Shown one piece after another: positions 15,996 through 21,997 of a stretch of DNA of 32,683 nt. This stretch comes from Streptomyces lushanensis (lineage in GTDB: Bacteria; Actinomycetota; Actinomycetes; Streptomycetales; Streptomycetaceae): assembly GCF_001700515.1 (NCBI RefSeq), contig NZ_MAUD01000235.1, forward strand, positions 1 through 32,683, in the 5' to 3' direction. The notes under the pieces were generated by a model. That model saw only the letters and a list, made by a program, of their open reading frames with translations, had not been told where the DNA came from and did no database searches. Every line of letters begins with the position of its first letter. Position 1 is the stretch's first letter. Made by a program: the position numbers and the translations under genes.

Positions 15996-16023
15996 GGGCC
16001 GGGTCCGGGCCCGGGTCCGGCCC
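15996..16023 (+). terminator. GC-rich hairpin after the DUF2269-like gene
   Basis: GGGCCGG (15996-16002) pairs with CCGGCCC (16017-16023), and the intervening GTCCGGGCCCGGGT can itself fold. It begins 19 bases past the stop, the usual place for an intrinsic terminator lacking a T-run. Confidence 0.5.
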
Positions 16024-16111
16024 CACATCGGGGTCGAGGTCCGGGCCGAGGTCTGGGCCCCGGTGGGTCAAAAGTCCTTCATGGCACGGTACTCGGCGTT
16101 CCTGACGTGCG

Positions 16112-16152
16112 GTCATTGCCAAGTCATTGCATGGCCATGACATGTCGATGAC
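16112..16152 (+). promoter_or_regulatory. Symmetric four-site operator-like element
   Basis: GTCAT occurs at 16112-16116 and 16123-16127, and its complement ATGAC at 16137-16141 and 16148-16152. Both pairs are spaced exactly 11 bp, and the whole is symmetric about 16132. The flanking bases also repeat within each pair (GTCATTGC twice, ATGACATG twice). It lies 158-198 bp upstream of the subtilisin start and probably binds a regulator as a dimer of dimers. The regulator is unknown. Confidence 0.6.
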
Positions 16153-16207
16153 ATGGCTTCAGACCGTCTTGTCGACGCCCCCCACTCTCCGCGATCGTTC
16201 TCGCACG

Positions 16208-16255
16208 GGCGGTGCGGAAACCACTCGCACCGCCTTGCGCATACATCCGTATGCG
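16208..16255 (+). promoter_or_regulatory. Two inverted repeats in the subtilisin upstream region
   Basis: GGCGGTGCG (16208-16216) is mirrored perfectly by CGCACCGCC (16226-16234), and CGCATAC (16238-16244) by GTATGCG (16249-16255). They sit 55-102 bp before the ATG. They may be further operators or stem-loops of the mRNA leader. No convincing -35/-10 pair was found between 16156 and 16309. Confidence 0.5.
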
Positions 16256-16309
16256 TCCCCCACATTTGCGCACGCACCCCGCGCACCACGCTGAGGAGGA
16301 CCCCTCATC

Positions 16310-17518
16310 ATGGCAAGGATGCGTACCACCAGGACACGGATCGCGGCCGCGGTCACCGCGACCGCGGCAGCCGCGGCTCTCGCCGCCGTCTCCGCCCCCG
16401 CCCAGGCGGCCCCCACCGTCGGCACCGTCATCGGCGCCGGCTCCGCGGACGCGGTACAGGGCAGCTACATCGTCACCCTGAAGGAGACGGCAGGCCTCAA
16501 GTCCGCCTCGGCCGCGGGCCGGAGCGTCGTGGCCGAGTACGGCGGTACGGTCGAGCACACCTACACGGCTGCCCTCAACGGCTACGCCGCGGCCCTCTCG
16601 CCCGAGCAGGCGCGCAAGCTGGCCGCCGACCCGGCCGTGGACAGGGTCTTCCAGGACCGCGAGGTGCACGCGCTCGCCACCCAGGTCAACCCGCCGTCGT
16701 GGGGCCTGGACCGGATCGACCAGGCCGCGCTCCCCCTGAACGGCCAGTACACCTACCCCGACACGGCCGGCCAGGGCACCACGGTCTACGTCATCGACAC
16801 CGGAGTCCGCATCACGCACCAGGACTTCGGCGGGCGGGCCTCGTACGGTTACGACGCCGTCGACAACGACAACACCGCGCAGGACGGCAACGGCCACGGC
16901 ACCCATGTCGCGGCCAATGTCGCGGGCAACGTCTACGGCGTGGCCAAGAAGGCCAACATCGTGGGCGTACGGGTGCTCAACAACGCGGGCTCGGGCACCA
17001 CGGCCCAGGTCGTCGCGGGCATCGACTGGGTGACCCGGAACCACTCGGGTCCCTCCGTCGCGAACATGTCCCTCGGCGGTGGCGCCAACGCCGCGCTGGA
17101 CACCGCGGTGCAGAACTCCATCAACAGCGGTGTGACCTACGCGGTCGCGGCCGGCAACAACGGGCTCAACGCCCAGAACTACTCGCCGGCCCGTGTCGCC
17201 GACGCCATCACCGTGGGCGCGACCACCAGCACGGACGCCCGTGCCAGCTACTCCAACTACGGTACGCGCGTCGACCTGTTCGCCCCGGGCAGCGCCATCA
17301 CCAGTGCCTGGAACACCTCGGACACGGCGAGCAGCTCCATCTCCGGCACCTCGATGGCCACACCGCATGTGGCCGGAGCGGCGGCCGTCTACCTCGCCGG
17401 GCACACCACGGCCACCCCGGCCCAGGTGGCCACGGCCCTGGTGAACGGCGCCACGTCCAACGTGGTGGGCAACCCGGGCAGCGGCTCGCCCAACAAGCTC
17501 CTGCGCATCGTCCCGTAA
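16310..17518 (+). CDS. Secreted S8 subtilisin-like serine protease
   Basis: A 402-residue extracellular protease of the proteinase K/aqualysin branch of family S8. An Ala-rich signal peptide (cleavage near AQAA, residue 34) is followed by an I9 inhibitor-type propeptide (GSYIVTLKET to DREVHAL) and the catalytic domain. The triad is visible as Asp163 (VIDTGV), His196 (GHGTHVA) and Ser348 (SGTSMATPHVAG), with oxyanion Asn283 (AAGNN). The His motif reads HVAANVAG where HVAGTVAG is usual. GAGGAGGA lies just before ATG 16310. There is no C-terminal P domain. It stands alone, with a complex upstream region and a strong terminator behind it, as expected for a regulated secreted enzyme. Confidence 0.95.
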   Translation: MARMRTTRTRIAAAVTATAAAAALAAVSAPAQAAPTVGTVIGAGSADAVQGSYIVTLKETAGLKSASAAGRSVVAEYGGTVEHTYTAALNGYAAALSPEQARKLAADPAVDRVFQDREVHALATQVNPPSWGLDRIDQAALPLNGQYTYPDTAGQGTTVYVIDTGVRITHQDFGGRASYGYDAVDNDNTAQDGNGHGTHVAANVAGNVYGVAKKANIVGVRVLNNAGSGTTAQVVAGIDWVTRNHSGPSVANMSLGGGANAALDTAVQNSINSGVTYAVAAGNNGLNAQNYSPARVADAITVGATTSTDARASYSNYGTRVDLFAPGSAITSAWNTSDTASSSISGTSMATPHVAGAAAVYLAGHTTATPAQVATALVNGATSNVVGNPGSGSPNKLLRIVP

Positions 17519-17550
17519 CTCGCCGGTCCCTGGACGAGTTGACCGCTCCT

Positions 17551-17579
17551 GCGCCCGCCGCCATCCAGGCGGCGGGCGC
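17551..17579. terminator. Perfect 12-bp hairpin between convergent genes
   Basis: GCGCCCGCCGCC (17551-17562) pairs perfectly with GGCGGCGGGCGC (17568-17579) around the loop ATCCA. It lies 33 bases after the subtilisin stop and 94 bases from the stop of the convergent flavoprotein gene, so it may serve both. Confidence 0.8.
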
Positions 17580-17672
17580 GCCGCGTTGTATACCTGAGCC
17601 GTGCGCGCGGACGGCTTGCGCGGCTCGGAGGGCTTCGACGGCTCCGGGGGCCGCCCGGGCGCGCGGCGGCGG

Positions 17673-19106
17673 TCACTCGTCCCGGTAGGTCTCCAGCAGC
17701 CGCAGCCACACCTCGCTGATCGTGGGATACGAGGGGACGGCGTGCCACAGACGGCTGATCGGCACCTCCCCGACCACCGCGACGGTGGCCGAGTGCAGCA
17801 GTTCACCGACTCCCGGTCCGGCGAACGTCACACCGCGCAGGATCTCGCGGTCGAGGTCGACGATCATGCGCGCGCGGCCGTGGTAGCCGTCGGCGTAGAG
17901 CGCCGCGCCGGAGACATGGCCGATCTCGTAGTCGACCGCGCGGACCCGGTGGCCCGCCTGCTCGGCCTCGGCGAGGGTGAGTCCGACCGCGCCGATCTCC
18001 GGGTCGGTGAAGACGACCTGCGGAACGGCGCCGTGGTCGGCGGTGGCGGCGTACGGGCCCCAGGGCGCGGAGAGGGGCGCGGCCGGGTCCCCGGCCCTGG
18101 CCGCGATGGCGGCGCCGGCGATACGGGCCTGGTACTTGCCCTGGTGGGTCAGCAGAGCGCGGCGGTTGACATCACCGACCGCGTAGAGCCAGTCGCTCCC
18201 GCCGACCAGGCAGCTGTCGTCCACCGTCAGCCAGGACCCCGGGGCGAAGCCGACCGATTCCAGACCGATGTCGTCCGTGCGCGGCGCCCGGCCGGTGGCG
18301 AAGAGGACCTCGTCGGCCTCGATCCGCTCGCCGCCCGCCAGCACGACCGTCACCGGGCCGCTGCCGCCGTCGCGTTCGACCGCGGCGACCGACACCCCCG
18401 TACGGACCTTGGCGCCCGCCTCGGTCAGCGCGTCGACCACCAGCTCACCGGCGAACGGTTCCATCCTCGGCAGCACACCGTCGCCGCGCACCAGCACGGT
18501 GACCTCCGAGCCGAGGGCCCGCCACGCGGTGGCCATCTCCACGCCCACCACTCCCCCGCCGACGACCACCAGGCGCCCCGGGACCCGCTGGGAGCTGGTC
18601 GCCTCGCGGCTGGTCCACGGACGGGCGTCGGCGAGACCCGGCAGATCGGGAAGGACGGCCCGGCTGCCCACGCAGACGGCGACGGCGTGCCGCGCGGTCA
18701 GCACCCGCTCCTCGCCGTCGGGGCCCGTGACCACGACCCTCTTCTCGCCGTCCAGCCGGCCGTGACCGCGTACGACGGCCGCCCCCACGCCTTCGAGCCA
18801 CGCGACCTGGCCGTCGTCCTTCCAGTTGGCGGTGAACTCGTTGCGGCGGGCGAGCACCGCGGGCACGTCCAGCGGGCCGTCCACGTCCTGGCTCAGCCCC
18901 GGCAGCCTGCGCGCCTCCGCGCGCGCGATCACCGGGCGCAGCAGCGCCTTGCTGGGCATGCAGGCCCAGTACGAACACTCGCCGCCGACCAGTTCGCTCT
19001 CCACGACCGCCGTGCTCAGTCCGGCGGCCCTGGTGCGGTCCGCGACGTTTTCCCCGACCGGTCCCGCGCCCAGCACCACAACGTCATATTCCATGGCTTC
19101 CGTCAT
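17673..19106 (-). CDS. FAD/NAD(P)-dependent disulfide-reductase-family oxidoreductase
   Basis: A 477-residue flavoprotein of the dihydrolipoamide dehydrogenase/mercuric reductase group. It has the FAD site VVLGAGPVGEN (residues 10-20), the redox pair GGECSYWACMPSK with Cys44 and Cys49, the NAD(P) site VVVGGGVVGVEMA, the second FAD motif WLYAVGDVN, and the dimerisation domain at the end. In the C-terminal motif the usual HPT is SYPTISE, so the catalytic His is Tyr460 while Glu465 remains. This suggests the enzyme does not perform standard dithiol/disulfide exchange. It could be a quinone, metal or hypothiocyanite-type reductase. ATG 19106 is six bases from CAGACT, consistent with a leaderless message; ATG 19094 is an alternative. 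It is divergent from thioredoxin. Confidence 0.92.
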   Translation of the reverse strand: MTEAMEYDVVVLGAGPVGENVADRTRAAGLSTAVVESELVGGECSYWACMPSKALLRPVIARAEARRLPGLSQDVDGPLDVPAVLARRNEFTANWKDDGQVAWLEGVGAAVVRGHGRLDGEKRVVVTGPDGEERVLTARHAVAVCVGSRAVLPDLPGLADARPWTSREATSSQRVPGRLVVVGGGVVGVEMATAWRALGSEVTVLVRGDGVLPRMEPFAGELVVDALTEAGAKVRTGVSVAAVERDGGSGPVTVVLAGGERIEADEVLFATGRAPRTDDIGLESVGFAPGSWLTVDDSCLVGGSDWLYAVGDVNRRALLTHQGKYQARIAGAAIAARAGDPAAPLSAPWGPYAATADHGAVPQVVFTDPEIGAVGLTLAEAEQAGHRVRAVDYEIGHVSGAALYADGYHGRARMIVDLDREILRGVTFAGPGVGELLHSATVAVVGEVPISRLWHAVPSYPTISEVWLRLLETYRDE

Positions 19107-19150
19107 GGGGTCAGTCTGGTGCGGAGATCGCCGCATGGCCACATGATCTT

Positions 19151-19219
19151 CGGGGCAAGGGCCCCGAAGGGGCCGAGGGCCCAAGGGCCTCACGGACCTG
19201 AACGACCTGAAAGACCTCA
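19151..19219. repeat. Competing GC stems and 9-bp repeats upstream of thioredoxin
   Basis: CGGGGC (19151-19156) can pair with GCCCCG (19161-19166), or the overlapping GGCCCC (19160-19165) with GGGGCC (19169-19174), so the two hairpins exclude each other. GGCCC-aa-GGGCC follows at about 19178-19189. Then three 9-bp units with a GACCT core lie at 19193-19219, just before the SigR-type promoter. These lie upstream of the predicted start, so if functional they act at DNA level. Confidence 0.4.
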
Positions 19220-19220
19220 A

Positions 19221-19247
19221 GGAATACGCCGACGACGCGAACGGTTG
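19221..19247 (+). promoter_or_regulatory. SigR-type promoter of the thioredoxin gene
   Basis: GGAAT (19221-19225), exactly 18 bp, then GTTG (19244-19247) matches the known Streptomyces SigR consensus GGAAT-N18-GTT used in the thiol-oxidative stress response, where thioredoxin genes are classic targets. The predicted transcript would start near 19253 and carry a leader of about 40 nt with a ribosome binding site before ATG 19292. Confidence 0.82.
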
Positions 19248-19291
19248 TCGCAATCGGCTTCCCACCGGCGAGCAGGAAGAGGTAACAGGCC

Positions 19292-19678
19292 ATGGCCACT
19301 GTGGAACTCACCAAGGACAACTTCGACCGGACGGTGTCGGAGAGCGACTTCATCCTGATCGACTTCTGGGCCTCCTGGTGCGGACCGTGCCGCCAGTTCG
19401 CGCCGGTGTACGAGAAGGCCTCGGAGCGTCATGAGGACCTCGTCTTCGCCAAGGTCGACACGGAGGCCCAGCAGGAGCTCGCCGCCGCCTTCGACATCCG
19501 CTCCATCCCGACGCTGATGATCGTCCGGGACAATGTGGCGGTGTTCGCCCAGCCCGGCGCGCTGCCGGAGGCCGCCCTGGAGGATGTGATCGGCCAGGCC
19601 CGCGCGCTGGACATGGACGAGGTCCGCAAGTCGGTCGCGGAGGCCGAGGCGAAGACGAAGAACACCGAGAGCGCGTAA
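19292..19678 (+). CDS. trxA: Thioredoxin
   Basis: A cytosolic thioredoxin of 128 aa. The active site is WASWCGPCRQF with Cys30 and Cys33, and the cis-Pro loop is RSIPTLMIVRDN. It reduces protein disulfides, receiving electrons from thioredoxin reductase, which is not in this window. The C-terminal extension of about 20 residues (rich in Glu, Lys and Ala) exceeds the standard 105-110-residue fold. GGAAGAGG precedes the ATG. Upstream is a perfect SigR-type promoter, indicating induction by disulfide stress. The divergent flavoprotein may belong to the same stress response, but it lacks thioredoxin reductase architecture. Confidence 0.95.
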   Translation: MATVELTKDNFDRTVSESDFILIDFWASWCGPCRQFAPVYEKASERHEDLVFAKVDTEAQQELAAAFDIRSIPTLMIVRDNVAVFAQPGALPEAALEDVIGQARALDMDEVRKSVAEAEAKTKNTESA

Positions 19679-19679
19679 C

Positions 19680-19704
19680 CGGGAGCACCACCGCGAGGTG
19701 CCCG
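19680..19704. terminator. Hairpin between thioredoxin and the convergent small gene
   Basis: GCACC (19685-19689) pairs with GGTGC (19697-19701), extended by CGG/CCG with a 2-nt bulge. It occupies almost the whole gap between the two convergent stop codons. Confidence 0.4.
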
Positions 19705-19710
19705 CCGTCC

Positions 19711-19980
19711 TCAGAGGCCGGGGACGGCGATCACCCGGACCGACATTCCGTAGTCCAGCTCCGAGCCGTCGACCAGCAGGGCTTCCACCGTCAGGGTCCC
19801 GGGATCGATGTCCGCCTCCATGCCGTCGCCCTCGTACCGCGGATAGCCGGAGGCTCCCGTGTCACCGGTCGCCTCGACGACGGCCGAGCGCAGGGCGTTC
19901 GCCGCGCTGGGCGGGCCCCCGTCGTCCTCCGTGAACTCGGCGACCAGGAAGATCTCGAAGCGCTGGGGAACGGTGCTCAT
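19711..19980 (-). CDS. Small conserved-looking hypothetical protein
   Basis: An 89-residue acidic protein of unknown function starting MSTVPQRFEIFLVAEF. Alternating strands (FEIFLVAEF, EADIDPGTLTVEALLVDG, YGMSVRVIAVPGL) suggest a small beta-rich fold. There is no signal peptide or membrane helix. Codon third positions are strongly G/C, supporting a real gene. ATG 19980 lies seven bases from TAGCGT, suggesting a leaderless message. The LacI-family gene lies 90 bp upstream on the same strand. Confidence 0.72.
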   Translation of the reverse strand: MSTVPQRFEIFLVAEFTEDDGGPPSAANALRSAVVEATGDTGASGYPRYEGDGMEADIDPGTLTVEALLVDGSELDYGMSVRVIAVPGL

Positions 19981-19987
19981 GGAGCCG

Positions 19988-20022
19988 ACGCTAGCCATCC
20001 GGCGACAGCGCCGCATGTCGCC
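19988..20022 (-). promoter_or_regulatory. Leaderless -10 with overlapping inverted repeat
   Basis: TAGCGT on the minus strand (19988-19993) sits seven bases before the ATG. GGCGACA (20001-20007) and TGTCGCC (20016-20022) form a perfect inverted repeat across the expected -35 region. It may be an operator, or the terminator of the LacI-family gene that ends at 20071. Confidence 0.5.
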
Positions 20023-20070
20023 GCCCCCGGTGACCGGCGGGGCCTCGGCACCGGGCCCCCGGCCCCGGGG

Positions 20071-21105
20071 TCAGGTGGACTCGCGGTGGACGGCCCGCGC
20101 GTCCATCAGATCGTGCCGCTCCGGCTCGCCGTCCGGGTCGCGGACGACCCGGTGGACGAGTTCGGCCAGCCGCTGTCCCGTCACCATGTCGATGTGCACG
20201 CTGGAGAGCCTGGGCCGCAGCAGCCTGCCGAGCAGCAGATCGTCGGCCCCGATCACGGCCGTCTCCCGCGGGACGGCGATCCCCTCGTCCTGGAGCGCCC
20301 GCATCAGCAGCATCGCGTACTCGTCGTTGTACGCGAAGACGGCGTCCAGGCCGAGCGCGCGCCAGCGGGCGGCGAGGGCCGCCGCCGCCTCCTCCTCGTA
20401 GGCCAGCGGCAGCGGCTCGATCAGGGCGCCGGTGCCTTCGGCGGCCGTACGGGCCCCGGTGAGACGCGGGCCGGCGAACAGCTCCAGACCGGGCTCCTGC
20501 GGCACCACCACACCGATCCGGGTGTAGCCGCGTCCGAGGAGATGGGCCACCGCCCGGCGGCCGATCTCCCGCTGGTCCATGACCAGCGCGTGCGCGCCCG
20601 CGACCCGGTCGGGACCGAGCGTGATCACGGCTCGCGCACCGGACCGTTTGAGCAGGTCCACGCCCTGCGCGGTCAGGGCGATCTCACCGAGCGAGACAAC
20701 GGCCACGGGGCGCAGCTCGGCCCAGGCGCGGGCCGCCGCGTCCCCGTCCATGCCGAGGCTGCAGTACTGCACCGCGGTGTAGCCGAGCCGTCGCAGGGCC
20801 CACTGGAGATCGTTGAAGAAGGCGCTGTACAGCGGGCCCACGGGGACATGTGCCGACGGCAGCAGCACGATCCCGGTGTGCCCCGCGCGCAGACTGCGGG
20901 CCGCCGCGTGCGGTACGTATCCCAGCCGCTCGGCGGCCTCGTGCACCTTGCGACGGGTGGGCTCACTGATCCGGACGGCCGAGGTGTTGTTGAGTACGTA
21001 CGAGACGGTGGCACGGGAGACACCGGCCAGCCGCGCCACATCGGCGCTGGTCGGGACCGGACGTTCGACGGGGTGTGCGGCGGACTGCTCGGGCAACGGG
21101 CTCAT
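20071..21105 (-). CDS. LacI-family transcriptional regulator
   Basis: A 344-residue repressor-type regulator. The N-terminal helix-turn-helix is SADVARLAGVSRATVSYVLNN (residues about 18-38) followed by the hinge region with RISEPTRRKVHEAAERLGYVPHAAARSLR. The rest is a periplasmic-binding-protein-like sensor domain with the family's dimer and ligand segments (GARAVITLGPDR, GYTRIGVVVPQ, DAVFAYNDEYAMLLMRALQDEG, VIGADDLLLGRLLRPRLSSV). Such proteins usually sense sugars, but no sugar genes adjoin it, so its target is unknown. ATG 21105 has GGAG very close upstream; longer in-frame starts exist to 21321 but would add a basic non-family extension. Confidence 0.93.
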   Translation of the reverse strand: MSPLPEQSAAHPVERPVPTSADVARLAGVSRATVSYVLNNTSAVRISEPTRRKVHEAAERLGYVPHAAARSLRAGHTGIVLLPSAHVPVGPLYSAFFNDLQWALRRLGYTAVQYCSLGMDGDAAARAWAELRPVAVVSLGEIALTAQGVDLLKRSGARAVITLGPDRVAGAHALVMDQREIGRRAVAHLLGRGYTRIGVVVPQEPGLELFAGPRLTGARTAAEGTGALIEPLPLAYEEEAAAALAARWRALGLDAVFAYNDEYAMLLMRALQDEGIAVPRETAVIGADDLLLGRLLRPRLSSVHIDMVTGQRLAELVHRVVRDPDGEPERHDLMDARAVHREST

Positions 21106-21246
21106 CGCTCCGGGTATCTTTCCAGACGGCCGCGGGTGAGGTCCCGCGGATGTCCTGAACCGGTGCGTACCTTTTCGGGGGGCGCCGGACATCGCGCGGA
21201 GATCCGGCCACCGGGCCCCGGCCGCCACAGCGCCGCACGGACGTTC

Positions 21247-21252
21247 TAACGT
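21247..21252 (+). promoter_or_regulatory. Leaderless -10 of the PemK/MazF-like gene
   Basis: TAACGT ends seven bases before ATG 21260 and no Shine-Dalgarno is present, matching the leaderless pattern of two other genes in this window. The -35 region is not convincing. Confidence 0.4.
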
Positions 21253-21259
21253 CGTGCGG

Positions 21260-21712
21260 ATGACGACCTTCTCCGACGCCTCCGGCGACCTCCCCGGCCG
21301 CTCCGGTCCCGCCGCCACCACCGAGGCCGATCCCCGCGCCGTGGGACCGGTCCGTACCTCGTACGCCCCCGAGCACGACGGCGATCCGGACCCGGGCGAG
21401 ATCGTCTGGACCTGGGTGCCCTACGAGGAGAACGACGGCCGTGGCAAGGACCGGCCGGTTCTGGTGGTCGCGCGTGAGGCGGCGGGCACACTGCTGGCCG
21501 TTCAGCTCTCCAGCAGGCGCCATGACCACGACCGTGAGTGGGTGCCGATCGGAGTGGGTCCGTGGGACCGCGCCGGGCGCGAGTCCTGGGTGGATGTCGA
21601 CCGCGTGCTGCGGGTCCATGAGCGGGGCATGCGGCGCGAGGCGTGCGCCCTGGACCGGGGCCGGTTCAATCTGGTCGTGAACCGGCTCAGGGAGCGCTAC
21701 GGCTGGAGCTGA
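21260..21712 (+). CDS. Solo PemK/MazF-family protein
   Basis: A 150-residue protein whose second half has the PemK/MazF beta-barrel pattern: PGEIVWTWVPYEENDGRGKDRPVLVV at the start, LLAVQLSSR as the central strand, and WVDVDRVLRV before the last helix. Classical members are ribosome-independent RNases, but this variant has a hydrophilic N-terminal extension of about 40 residues. No antitoxin gene lies on either side: a LacI regulator is divergent upstream and the ergothioneine operon follows after 285 bp. It may have a housekeeping role rather than act in a toxin pair. The start could also be GTG 21254. Confidence 0.75.
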   Translation: MTTFSDASGDLPGRSGPAATTEADPRAVGPVRTSYAPEHDGDPDPGEIVWTWVPYEENDGRGKDRPVLVVAREAAGTLLAVQLSSRRHDHDREWVPIGVGPWDRAGRESWVDVDRVLRVHERGMRREACALDRGRFNLVVNRLRERYGWS

Positions 21713-21997
21713 GCCCCGTCCCGCTCCCGGGCGAATCGGCATGTCACAGCCGCGCGGCGCGCCGCGGTCCCCATTCGGACGATCTCCCCGGATTCTTTCG
21801 CGACGCCTCGCCGCCGCGCGCTGACACGGCGAATCATGTGTGGACGGCGCCGACCGGGGCAACCGGTTTTCTGGCGAAAGTGTGTCCCCGAGGGCACTCT
21901 TGTGCGAAGCGGTGAGAGGGGTTTTAGGTTGGACGAAGCGCTCCGCCCCGAACCCGGGGTGGAGTCCGGTCTCGGTCTTCGACAGGAGGATCCGGCC
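21713..21997 (+). other. Leader region of the ergothioneine operon
   Basis: A 285-bp non-coding stretch. The best promoter candidate is TTGTGC (21900-21905) and TAGGTT (21925-21930) with a long 19-bp spacer in an AT-richer patch. GCAC-TCTT-GTGC nearby forms a small stem. No SigR-type GGAAT-N18-GTT was found here. The AGGAGGA Shine-Dalgarno at 21984-21990 fixes the egtA start. Confidence 0.4.
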
